Shown in pieces: positions 55,187-63,160 of a stretch of 64,000 nt of DNA. The stretch lies in contig NZ_HG005139.1 of assembly GCF_000455265.1 (NCBI RefSeq), positions 2,511,480 to 2,575,479 of the forward strand, in the 5' to 3' direction. The stretch is from Paenibacillus antibioticophila (GTDB lineage Bacteria > Bacillota > Bacilli > Paenibacillales > Paenibacillaceae). The notes below the pieces were generated by a model. It was not told where the DNA came from, made no database searches, and saw only the letters and a program-made list of their open reading frames with translations. The position numbers and the translations under genes are program-made. Each line of letters opens with the position of its first letter. The first letter of the stretch is position 1.

Positions 55187-55843
55187 TCATTCAATCCGTT
55201 CCAGATTTCCGTTGGCATCCATCTTGAATCGCTTCTTCAGCTCTTCATCTTCTTCATTAAGGAAGGCGAGCCTTCTGGCACGATCCATAATCTGAATCAG
55301 CGCCTTGTAATCATCGTTTACAACCCGGTAATCGGTCTGAACCTCGCTCACCTGAGCATTCAAATGCTCATTCTCGACACGCAGTCTGGCGAGCTGTTCT
55401 TCTTTTTCCCGGAGCTCTTTCTCCAAGGATTTCATATGACGATTACTTTCAACAATCGTGTTCTTCCATCCGCGCAGGAAACGGATTACAGCATCAATGG
55501 AGATCGTCTCTTCACTAACGCCTTCTCCCTTATAGCTTCCTGCATCTTCTACTTCCGCCTGAGCCAGTGACGAAATTGCCGGATTCCCCGAGAGAACCCC
55601 CTGCTTCTTCATATAGTTCCGCTTCTGCCGTTGTGCTTTCGCGATCCCGATTGCAGCTTCGTATTTTTTGCGGACACAGCTGTTCCACCGAAAACCGCAA
55701 GCTGCCGCTGTTCTGCCAATTCGCTCACCGACTTCCTCAAAAGCGGTAAGTTGAGTGCTGCCCTCCCGAATGTGGCGCAGTGTTACCTCTGCCAGAATCA
55801 AATCATCTTCAGCACTCCATGCGTCTTGTCTGACTGCTGCCAT
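55187..55843 (-). CDS. rsfA: RsfA-like prespore regulatory protein
   Basis: A 218-residue protein with an N-terminal Myb/SANT-like DNA-binding domain (AWSAEDDLILAEVTLRHI, then GRTAAACGFRWNSCVRKKY) and a long C-terminal coiled coil (about residues 115-185). This is the architecture of RsfA/YlbO, which modulates sigma-F-dependent transcription in the forespore. The ATG at 55843 follows GGGAGG; an open frame extends 53 codons further upstream but with no support. Single gene with its own terminator. Confidence 0.88.
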   Translation of the reverse strand: MAAVRQDAWSAEDDLILAEVTLRHIREGSTQLTAFEEVGERIGRTAAACGFRWNSCVRKKYEAAIGIAKAQRQKRNYMKKQGVLSGNPAISSLAQAEVEDAGSYKGEGVSEETISIDAVIRFLRGWKNTIVESNRHMKSLEKELREKEEQLARLRVENEHLNAQVSEVQTDYRVVNDDYKALIQIMDRARRLAFLNEEDEELKKRFKMDANGNLERIE

Positions 55844-56075
55844 GCTATAAAAACCTCCCAACGACTTCCTGATATCACTGTAAAAACTGCTTACTCCATT
55901 ACTATGCCTCTCATAGAGTTCATAGAATCTATTTGATACTAAAATGTATTTCCAAAATAAACCTTCTCCATACCTTTGAAAGCTTGAACAAGAAATAAAC
56001 ATTCAGACTCACAAAATGAACAAGAACAAAAATCACAGTTAAATAACGAATTCAAGCGCAATTTGTGTCTTTTCA

Positions 56076-56104
56076 TTTACACTTTATATTGTTGAGGGTA
56101 TAAT
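56076..56104 (+). promoter_or_regulatory. Sigma-A promoter of the DUF2626 gene
   Basis: TTTACA (56076-56081) and TATAAT (56099-56104) with a 17-base spacer, about 45 bases before the start codon. Confidence 0.8.
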
Positions 56105-56152
56105 GAGAAATAGTAAACGGTTACGTTATACATAGGAAAGGGGGCAATGTTC

Positions 56153-56389
56153 TTGGCTCGCATGTTCCGTGTTCTCGGGTTCTTTACCCTGGCAATCGGG
56201 TTAATGGCTTTTGCGGGAAACCTCATTGAAATGGCACTGTTATTCTTTTTGCAGACCGCCTTTCTCGTACTGTTCGGTTACTTGAAATTTACGGAGAGAA
56301 CCTATATTCTTTTGTTTTGGGGATATATGATTGTTACTTTTACCGGTTTTAGTTACTGGACGATCTTTCAGATGGGTCTTCCCCTCTAA
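56153..56389 (+). CDS. DUF2626 (YqgY-like) membrane protein
   Basis: A 78-residue protein, MARMFRVLGFFTLAIGLMAF at the N-terminus, with three hydrophobic segments and the conserved blocks ALLFFLQTAFLVLFGYLKF and TGFSYWTIFQM. It matches the pattern of Bacillus YqgY (DUF2626), function unknown. I start at TTG 56153, eight bases after GGGGG; an ATG at 56147 is only two bases from that site. It has its own promoter and terminator, so it is a single-gene unit. Confidence 0.85.
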   Translation: MARMFRVLGFFTLAIGLMAFAGNLIEMALLFFLQTAFLVLFGYLKFTERTYILLFWGYMIVTFTGFSYWTIFQMGLPL

Positions 56390-56410
56390 TTGCAAGTGTG
56401 CAAATACTTT

Positions 56411-56444
56411 AGACGTTTGGTTAATTCGCCAGCGTCTTTTTTTT
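56411..56444 (+). terminator. Intrinsic terminator after the DUF2626 gene
   Basis: AGACG and CGTCT form the base of an imperfect hairpin (AGACGTTTGG, loop, CGCCAGCGTCT), followed by eight T. Confidence 0.75.
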
Positions 56445-56536
56445 GCATTTATCCGGAATGAAGAGGACTGATAATTAACTTCCTGTTATCATATATATGA
56501 ACAAGCAGTTTATGACAAAAGGGGGCTGATCCGAAG

Positions 56537-57613
56537 TTGAACAGAAACTTTATGGCTATTTTTCTCGCCGCCTTGCTGCTGTTTAATCTTCTGCAGCCAC
56601 ATCGCGTCCATGCTGCTGCGATGTCCGATGAAGAGCTCCGTATTTTACAGGACAGTCTGTCTATTATCGAGCTTGACAGAGAGATTGCCAGAATCGAGGT
56701 CCAGCAAGAGGAAGCGCATCGAACCGCAGAGCAATTGCAACTGGAGCTCGAGCGGAAGAACGAACAGATCGATCGAAGCCGTGAGCAGGCCGGAAAACGT
56801 CTCGCCGCCTATTATATGGGGGAACGCGAATCCTTGATGGCCGCCATATTATCCGTGAACAGCTTGAAGGACTTCTTTGCAGTTATGGATTACTACCAGA
56901 TCATCGCGGAGCGGGATCGCGATGTCCTCAATGCCTATAAATCAGAGTATGCCGGAATCAAGGCAACAAAGAAGAAAATAGACAATTTGTCCGTCGAGCT
57001 CGCAGGGATGAAGGAAAATTTGCTTAAACAAAAGGCCCGAATCTCTGAGCTGCAAAATAGCGTCCAGGGCGTCCTGAGTGCGAGCAGCGACCCGGAGAAG
57101 CTGGCTGCACTTATCCGCGAGCTAGGGATGTACTGGGAGAATGTCGGCTTGTACGAGGTTCGTCGTTACTTTCGGGAACTCGCTTCTGCGATGGCGGATT
57201 TCCCGGACTTCTTACAGGAGCATAAAGAAAGCCTCACTTCGGACAAAAGCGGTTATACCTTGATTGTCCGTGAAGAGGACTTAAACAGCTTCCTGCACGG
57301 AAAGAGCGAATTGTTAAAGGATATGTCCTTTCAATTTGAGAACGGGCTCATTATCGCCAAGGGAAAGCGCGATTCGCTGGAGCTTCAGCTTGAAGGAAGT
57401 TACTCGGTAGTGAATGATCCCGAAAATTGTATCAAATTCCATGTTGAACGGCTGATTTTTAACGGTCTGGAGCTTCCTGACACCACGCGCAATGAACTGG
57501 AACAGGACTTTGACCTCGGATTTTATCCCAAAAAAATAGTTCCGTTCGTTGAAGCCACCGAAGCGGCGATCAGCGAAGGAACCTTGAAGGTCAAATTAAA
57601 ATTGGGTTTATAG
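56537..57613 (+). CDS. Secreted coiled-coil protein of unknown function
   Basis: A 358-residue protein with a signal peptide (cut likely after HRVHA, near residue 26), then a long coiled coil (about residues 35-175) reminiscent of the N-terminal part of secreted cell-wall hydrolase regulators (CwlO/PcsB type). A C-terminal globular part follows (about 195-358; SGYTLIVREEDLNSFLHG) with no catalytic motif I recognise. The TTG start at 56537 follows GGGGG by 11 bases. It converges with the solute-binding protein gene, their stop regions overlapping by six bases. Function not assigned. Confidence 0.85.
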   Translation: MNRNFMAIFLAALLLFNLLQPHRVHAAAMSDEELRILQDSLSIIELDREIARIEVQQEEAHRTAEQLQLELERKNEQIDRSREQAGKRLAAYYMGERESLMAAILSVNSLKDFFAVMDYYQIIAERDRDVLNAYKSEYAGIKATKKKIDNLSVELAGMKENLLKQKARISELQNSVQGVLSASSDPEKLAALIRELGMYWENVGLYEVRRYFRELASAMADFPDFLQEHKESLTSDKSGYTLIVREEDLNSFLHGKSELLKDMSFQFENGLIIAKGKRDSLELQLEGSYSVVNDPENCIKFHVERLIFNGLELPDTTRNELEQDFDLGFYPKKIVPFVEATEAAISEGTLKVKLKLGL

Positions 57614-58864
57614 CTCAGCCTTCCACTCCATGAGAAAGGTGTGCCTATCCTTCCCATCTGCAAGAAACGGCGCAGCAATCTTCGAAAAATGCTGCAGCCA
57701 TTCCGGGAATCCGGTATCTGCGGGGATTACCCCCGAGTTATTAACAAATGATGCAGGAATCCAGAACGGCAGGCCTCCGCGAGTCGATTGATAATATATA
57801 GTCTTGAGGACCGGCAGTTTGCCGGTTCCTTCATACCATTGCCGCTGCTCAAACTGGTCAGTCATAGCTGCAATCCATTGCCCGGCCGCATCTTTATTGG
57901 CTGATTGGGCTGATACGACATAACTCCGTCCATCAATCCACATCCATCCTGCTGCCGGATCATCAAGGTTCGGATACAAAATTTCCATCCCCGCATCCAT
58001 GCGGCTGGCAACTTCACTCCAACGAACCAGGGCAAACATGGCCTTCCCCTCATTCAGACTGGAGGACAGCTCTTTCAGTTCCGTACCTTCCAGGTTGAGA
58101 AGCAGATGACGTATCCCTTCGATAGAAAGCACCGCTCGCTCCATTGCATCATCCGGCAAAAAAGCTCCGCCGGACTTGTCGTCCTCGTCATTGCCGGACA
58201 ATTGCCACAACAGGGAGAGCACGGCATAAGGATCAGTAAAATCAAGTGCAAACAAATAGGGTATCCCTTGTTTCTCTTCATAGGCTGAGATCAGCTGCAT
58301 CCAGTCGTTTGCGTTCTTAGGCAACGACAAGCCAGCATCCTGTACACGATCCTTTTGGATCATCCATACATATGTATCCGCATCCATTGGAACGGACCAC
58401 ATGTAACCATTCCATTCCCCAGGGGCCAGAGAAGCGGTTAATAATTCCCCGGTTAATGACCCTGTGTAATAGCTTTCGGTTGGTGACAAATAGCCTTCTG
58501 CTGCGAATCGGCGAACCCAGATATTATTAAGAAGCAGTACATCCGGCGCTTCACCAAGTCTAAGCTCGTTTTGAACTGAAGTATAATCCGAATCATACGG
58601 GAAATTCGTCAATTCCACATCCATACTAAGCTCTTCTGAAATTTTACTGTTCATTTGCTGAAGTCTGGAGAATTCCGACTCTTTCATTTGAACGGCTACC
58701 TTTAACGACTTTGGCTCCTGCTCTGTCTCCAGCACTTTCGGCTGGGCAGGCTCGAACTCCCCCGTTCGATCAGAGCGAGGAGGAGTTGCTGTATTGCTGG
58801 GTGATAAGTTGATCAAGGCAAGCAAAAGGATGGCAAAAAGGACCCAATGGTTTTTTCGCTTCAC
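57608..58864 (-). CDS. Orphan extracellular solute-binding protein, family 1-like
   Basis: A 418-residue protein with a hydrophobic N-terminus (WVLFAILLLALINL) but no lipobox cysteine, then LKVAVQMKESEFSRLQQM and features of sugar-type binding proteins: APDVLLLNNIWVRRFAAEGYL, WSVPMDADTYVWMIQKD, and a C-terminal GLPFWIPASFVNNSGV. No permease or ATPase gene is adjacent. The GTG at 58864 follows AGAGGA by about nine bases; the longer frame has no ribosome-binding site. Ligand unknown; it could work with a distant permease or as a sensor protein. Confidence 0.75.
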   Translation of the reverse strand: MKRKNHWVLFAILLLALINLSPSNTATPPRSDRTGEFEPAQPKVLETEQEPKSLKVAVQMKESEFSRLQQMNSKISEELSMDVELTNFPYDSDYTSVQNELRLGEAPDVLLLNNIWVRRFAAEGYLSPTESYYTGSLTGELLTASLAPGEWNGYMWSVPMDADTYVWMIQKDRVQDAGLSLPKNANDWMQLISAYEEKQGIPYLFALDFTDPYAVLSLLWQLSGNDEDDKSGGAFLPDDAMERAVLSIEGIRHLLLNLEGTELKELSSSLNEGKAMFALVRWSEVASRMDAGMEILYPNLDDPAAGWMWIDGRSYVVSAQSANKDAAGQWIAAMTDQFEQRQWYEGTGKLPVLKTIYYQSTRGGLPFWIPASFVNNSGVIPADTGFPEWLQHFSKIAAPFLADGKDRHTFLMEWKAEL

Positions 58865-58942
58865 ACCAGTTCTTCCTCTCCGGATGATAACCCTTTCCCT
58901 ATTGTAACAACTTTCCCCTTGCTTGTCCTTACAAATCACAAC

Positions 58943-58985
58943 AAAAAGCTGCCTTTTCGGAAAGTGATTCCCGTCAAGGCAGCTT
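58943..58985 (-). terminator. Intrinsic terminator after phoH
   Basis: Minus strand: AAGCTGCCTT and AAAGGCAGCTT form the stem, with TTTTTG after it. Confidence 0.82.
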
Positions 58986-59005
58986 GTTTACTCGAGCTCA
59001 GGAAG

Positions 59006-60337
59006 CTACAACAGATCGGCGGCTACCTGTGCCAGTTTGGATCTTTCCCCCTTTTCCAAGGTAATATGTCCACTGATTCCCTCTTCCTTAAAGCGTTCGA
59101 CCAGATAGGTCAGACCATTGCTTGCAGAATCCAGATAAGGATGATCAATCTGTTCCGGATCCCCCATTAGAATGATCTTGCTCCCTTCTCCTACCCGAGA
59201 GACGATCGTCTTCACCTCATGCCGGGTCAAATTTTGCGCTTCATCAATAATAATAAACTGGCCAGGGATCGATCTGCCTCGAATATAGGTTAGCGCTTCA
59301 ACCTGGATACTTCCAAGGCCCATAAGTATTTTGTCAATATCGCCAGATTTTTTGGTATCGAATAGATACTCCAGATTATCGTAGATGGGCTGCATCCACG
59401 GACGAAGCTTCTCCTCCTTTTCTCCCGGCAGATAACCGATATCCTTCCCCATAGGCACTACCGGACGGGCAATGAGCAGCTTCTTGTATTTATGGTCATC
59501 CTCCACCTTCATCAAGCCCGCTGCAAGCGCAAGGAGCGTCTTTCCGGTCCCTGCCTTGCCCGTGATTGTGACCAGTGGAATATCATCATTCAGCAATAAT
59601 TCCAGCGCCATTCTCTGCTGAGCATTCCGTGCACTGATTCCCCATACCGGATCATTGCTGAGAAAGAGCGGCTCCAGCCGCGTAGCTTCCTTGTTCACCC
59701 GCAGCAGCGCTGACTTCCCTGTACCCATCTCATCCTTCAGAATTACAAATTCGTTCGGATTCAGCGAATAGGACAGCCCGAGAGGCTTAATCGCCAGACT
59801 GCGGTAGCTGTAAAACTCATCAATCACGGAAGGGTGCACTCGGATGGTGACATAACCCGGATACAGTTCATCCAGTCCCGCCGTCCGATCAGACAAGTAA
59901 TCCTCGGCAGCCAGACCAAGCACATCGGCTTTTACCCGAACCAGCACATCCTTGCTTACCAGAATAACCGAAGCCGGCTGCTCCAGCTCTGCCTGCTCCA
60001 GATGGTAATTCAAGGCTACCGCCAAAATCCGGTTGTCGTTCGATATCTCACCAAACATCTCCTGAACCTTGAGGAAGCTGCGATGGTTGAGTTCCACCTT
60101 AAGCGTACCTCCATGCTCAAGAAGGACCCCGTCATGAAGATGTCCCCGATCCCTTAATCCGTCAAGCAGCCTCGACACTCTGCGGGCGTTGCGCCCGATC
60201 TCCTCTGCATTTCGTTTCTTGGAATCAATCTCTTCAAGCACAATCGCCGGTATGATAACCTCGTGTTCTTCAAATGCGAATAAGGCAGTCGGATCATGCA
60301 ATAGAACATTGGTATCGAGAACAAAGATTTTTTTCAT
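59006..60337 (-). CDS. ylaK: PhoH-family ATPase with N-terminal PIN domain (YlaK)
   Basis: A 443-residue protein with a PIN-type nuclease domain (FVLDTNVLLHDP at residues 5-16, acidic EEID and SNDNR further on) fused to a PhoH ATPase domain (Walker A GKAGTGKT at 260-267, Walker B IIIDEAQN at 362-369). PhoH2-type PIN-ATPase proteins are known as ATP-dependent RNA helicase/ribonucleases in mycobacteria; the role here is inferred. The ATG at 60337 follows GGAGGGG. It is divergent from ylaJ and lies in the conserved yla neighbourhood. Confidence 0.92.
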   Translation of the reverse strand: MKKIFVLDTNVLLHDPTALFAFEEHEVIIPAIVLEEIDSKKRNAEEIGRNARRVSRLLDGLRDRGHLHDGVLLEHGGTLKVELNHRSFLKVQEMFGEISNDNRILAVALNYHLEQAELEQPASVILVSKDVLVRVKADVLGLAAEDYLSDRTAGLDELYPGYVTIRVHPSVIDEFYSYRSLAIKPLGLSYSLNPNEFVILKDEMGTGKSALLRVNKEATRLEPLFLSNDPVWGISARNAQQRMALELLLNDDIPLVTITGKAGTGKTLLALAAGLMKVEDDHKYKKLLIARPVVPMGKDIGYLPGEKEEKLRPWMQPIYDNLEYLFDTKKSGDIDKILMGLGSIQVEALTYIRGRSIPGQFIIIDEAQNLTRHEVKTIVSRVGEGSKIILMGDPEQIDHPYLDSASNGLTYLVERFKEEGISGHITLEKGERSKLAQVAADLL

Positions 60338-60443
60338 GGCTATCCCCTCCACAAACATCTTGCAGCCTCTAAATTCACATACATAGTTTTCTTCCATTCG
60401 GGAAAAATGAAGCCAAATCCCGATCGAAAGGATGAACACCCAC

Positions 60444-61058
60444 ATGCGAATATGGCTGTGTTTAGGAATGACGATTTTACTGCTTGCAGGCTGCGGAACC
60501 AATTCTAGAACGGCATCACCCTCTCCACAGGATCAAAACAACACGGGTGGATTTAGGACCCAGAGTACTACAGAGAATGTCGAGCAAATGAATACAGGGG
60601 GCACCATGACTGCAGAGCAGAGACAGATTCATCTGGAAGAACTGGCTCAGCGTGTTCCCGGAGTTAACGGAGCCCATTGCATCATTATGGGAAAGACCGC
60701 AATCGTCGGTATTGATGTCGATGCTAAGCTGGAGCGGGCACGTGTCGGCAGCATCAAATATTCAGTGGCCGAAGCGCTGCGTAAAGACCCGCAGGGTGCC
60801 GGCGCCGTGGTAACTGCAGATATCGACATCAATCAGCGCCTTGTCGAGATAGGCAACAAAATCAGGGAAGGGCATCCGGTATCCGGCTTTGCAACCGAGC
60901 TGGCCGATATGATCGGAAGAATCGTCCCTCAGCTCCCAAGTGATACGGTCCCTCGCACCAAGGATCAGACCGGCAATCAAAAGAACGATAGCATGGAAAT
61001 TGCGCCCGGGGGCAACAATCAAGGCTCGGAGCATTTATCCGAGCAGCCGCGAGGCTGA
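60444..61058 (+). CDS. ylaJ: YhcN/YlaJ-family sporulation lipoprotein
   Basis: A 204-residue lipoprotein with lipobox LLAGC (Cys17), a polar linker, then the YhcN/YlaJ domain (LEELAQRVPGVNGAHCIIMGKTAIVGIDVDA is its core, followed by ADIDINQRLVEIGNKIREG). Members are spore-membrane or germination-related lipoproteins in Bacillus. Two in-frame ATGs: 60432 abuts the AAAGG site, so I take 60444, at spacing 12. It is flanked by divergent ylaK and a shared terminator. Confidence 0.88.
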   Translation: MRIWLCLGMTILLLAGCGTNSRTASPSPQDQNNTGGFRTQSTTENVEQMNTGGTMTAEQRQIHLEELAQRVPGVNGAHCIIMGKTAIVGIDVDAKLERARVGSIKYSVAEALRKDPQGAGAVVTADIDINQRLVEIGNKIREGHPVSGFATELADMIGRIVPQLPSDTVPRTKDQTGNQKNDSMEIAPGGNNQGSEHLSEQPRG

Positions 61059-61074
61059 CAGAATGTCCCAAAAT

Positions 61075-61108
61075 AAAAAGCCCGGCGAATAAATCGCTAG
61101 GCTTTTTT
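61075..61108. terminator. Two-way terminator between ylaJ and the convergent oxidase-like gene
   Basis: AAAAAGCCCGGCGA, loop ATAAA, TCGCTAGGCTTTTTT; A and T runs on both sides serve both strands. Its right part overlaps the last codons (Lys-Lys-Ala-stop) of the minus-strand gene. Confidence 0.85.
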
Positions 61109-61549
61109 CATGGCTGCAAACACTTGATTGTCCAACAGCTCTGCTGCACGCTGGTCATACACCTTGGCATAAGCCGGCGCAGAAGCAAGCTGCGCTCCGT
61201 AGAAAAGCGCATTGCGCACCGCATCGATCTTCAGATCGAAGCAGCACATTTTAAACGGAACCCCCTCAAGGGGATCCTGGACCGTCACAGCCGCTCCATT
61301 AATGGCGTAGATCGTATCTTCGCCGAAAACCGTAATCGTAACTCTTGGCTGACGCTTGATGTTGTTGACAAGTCTTGAACGGTGATCCAATGCAAAGCGA
61401 AGGGTGTAATGATCCTGCGCATAGATCCAGGAGATCGCGCTGGATGTCGGTCCGCCGGACTCCTGATCAACCGTGCTTAGCAAAACGAAGGTCTCAGACT
61501 GAAAGGTTTCGAATAAAGCCTCTGATAATTGGGTCACAAGTTCAGACAT
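61097..61549 (-). CDS. Pyridoxamine 5'-phosphate oxidase-like flavin-binding protein
   Basis: A 150-residue protein with the split-barrel fold of the PNPOx-like family: FVLLSTVDQESGGPTSSAISW, then LDHRSRLVNNIKRQPRVTITVF, the usual FMN- or F420-type cofactor region. Substrate unknown; it is not a full pyridoxine oxidase by length. ATG after GGAGGG. It stands between ylaJ and the LCP gene in the yla neighbourhood. Confidence 0.8.
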   Translation of the reverse strand: MSELVTQLSEALFETFQSETFVLLSTVDQESGGPTSSAISWIYAQDHYTLRFALDHRSRLVNNIKRQPRVTITVFGEDTIYAINGAAVTVQDPLEGVPFKMCCFDLKIDAVRNALFYGAQLASAPAYAKVYDQRAAELLDNQVFAAMKKA

Positions 61550-61625
61550 ACAGCCAGCCCTCCATTACATGATCACTGGATTAATTAATTGTATTATACC
61601 ATGTTCAAAAACTTGCCTTCAATCG

Positions 61626-62717
61626 TCACTCGCCTGCCGTTTCCTCCGTTGGGGTCTCAGGCTCTGGCTGTTTGGTTCCGGCAAGCTCGTTTTTGAGCGC
61701 CAGTTTGGCTTGCTCCAGCTCCGAATCATTAAGGTAAACGTAAGGACTCTTCCACTCGCCGGTCACCGGCATGAAATCCACATCCTCCTTGGAGATGCTC
61801 CAGTAGGCAGAGATCATATTCTTCATCTGTTGGGATTCTAGATCTGTCTCCAGATTATCTCCGACAGCCTCAATTACTTTCCCGGCCCCAAGTACACCAT
61901 TCAAGGATTTGGCCTGTTCAATCAAGCCGTGAAGCACTTCATTCTGGCGCTTGTTACGCGAGAAATCATCAGAAGCCTTCGTTCTCGGCTTACAATTGGA
62001 GGAGGTCTTCCGGTAACGAACATATCCAAGGGCATCCTCCCCGTTCAGATGCTGGGGACCTTCCTTCAGATTAATATCCGTACCGTCAGCCGTATCGCGA
62101 TAGCACATGTCTGCATCCACATTCACATCAACACCGCCAAGCGCATCTACAATGTCCCTGAATCCCTGGAAGTTCAATACGGTAACATAGTCAATCGGTA
62201 TATCCATATATTTCCCGAGCATCGTCTTCATTTCATCCTCGGCGGAAACTCCCGATTTCTTCTCGGCAACCAGGAAGTTCGGATAGAATGCATTGAGCTT
62301 ATTCGTCTTGTATCCGTCCATTGAGAAACGCGTATCCCGCGGTAAAGATACTACGGTGGCAGATTTCGTGTCGGGATTCATCGCAATGATCATAATGACA
62401 TCGCTCAGATGTGTCCCTGTCTCGGGCCTGTAATCCGTCCCTAACAAGAGCATTGTGATCGGTTTGACCTTGGCAGATTCTTCAGGAGCCACCTCGACGT
62501 CACTGCCTGTGTCTTCAATAACCTTGTCCAGCGTAAGGTACAAATAACCAATATAGGCGCCAACACCAATTATAGCCACGATGATGATGCTTAGAAATAT
62601 CTTCAGAAATGTTTTTCCTGCTGATTTCTTTCGCTTTTTCGATTTGGAAGCTTTATTAGCAGGAGCAATTCTTTGGCTTTGCCCCCGAGGAGGCAAGCCG
62701 CTGTTGGAAGAACTCAT
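61626..62717 (-). CDS. LytR-CpsA-Psr family wall-polymer ligase
   Basis: Transfers anionic polymers such as teichoic acid or polysaccharide from the lipid carrier to peptidoglycan. The 363-residue protein has a basic cytoplasmic N-terminus, one transmembrane helix (about 40-64), and an LCP domain with MLLLGTDYRPETGTHLSDVIM, SLPRDTRFSMDGYKTNKLNAFY and DALGYVRYRK, which carry the phosphate-binding arginines. It ends with a Pro/Glu/Thr-rich tail. ATG at 62717 near AGGTG; ATG at 62729 is an alternative. Confidence 0.92.
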   Translation of the reverse strand: MSSSNSGLPPRGQSQRIAPANKASKSKKRKKSAGKTFLKIFLSIIIVAIIGVGAYIGYLYLTLDKVIEDTGSDVEVAPEESAKVKPITMLLLGTDYRPETGTHLSDVIMIIAMNPDTKSATVVSLPRDTRFSMDGYKTNKLNAFYPNFLVAEKKSGVSAEDEMKTMLGKYMDIPIDYVTVLNFQGFRDIVDALGGVDVNVDADMCYRDTADGTDINLKEGPQHLNGEDALGYVRYRKTSSNCKPRTKASDDFSRNKRQNEVLHGLIEQAKSLNGVLGAGKVIEAVGDNLETDLESQQMKNMISAYWSISKEDVDFMPVTGEWKSPYVYLNDSELEQAKLALKNELAGTKQPEPETPTEETAGE

Positions 62718-62813
62718 GAACCTCAACACCTAATTTCATCTGGATTATGTCACATGAATAAGAACGTTGCAGAAGCCTGCAAGGTTACAGCATGTACCAC
62801 AGACAGACAAGCA

Positions 62814-63122
62814 TTAGTCTTGCTTGCTCACAGCTGTTGACGAAAGGGATTCCTTCCGCTTGCGCCGGCCCTCTACAAAATAGCGGATTCGAACCATCAG
62901 CATCAGGATAACCGCTACTAACAGGCACTGAATAATCGGCAGTTTGTCGATTTGAAAAATGAGCAGAAGGAATGAACCGATTGCCATGATCACATACAGC
63001 ACGATTTCTTTAAGCAATGGAAGCTTTTGCTGTGCCCGAAAGACCTTGTTGTATACGAAAGCCACCAACACAAAAATAAGAATATACGATATTACCGGAT
63101 TTTGCGCCAGCCAAGCTTGCAT
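62814..63122 (-). CDS. ylaH: YlaH-like membrane protein
   Basis: A 102-residue protein with three hydrophobic segments (about 9-26, 39-57, 62-80) and a basic C-terminus (RRKRKESLSS). It matches Bacillus YlaH in size, in topology and in its place directly after typA (ylaG). Function unknown. ATG after AAGGAGGG. Confidence 0.85.
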   Translation of the reverse strand: MQAWLAQNPVISYILIFVLVAFVYNKVFRAQQKLPLLKEIVLYVIMAIGSFLLLIFQIDKLPIIQCLLVAVILMLMVRIRYFVEGRRKRKESLSSTAVSKQD

Positions 63123-63160
63123 AGCGGATTCCCTCCTTCTCGCACTTGCTTATATTTCTA

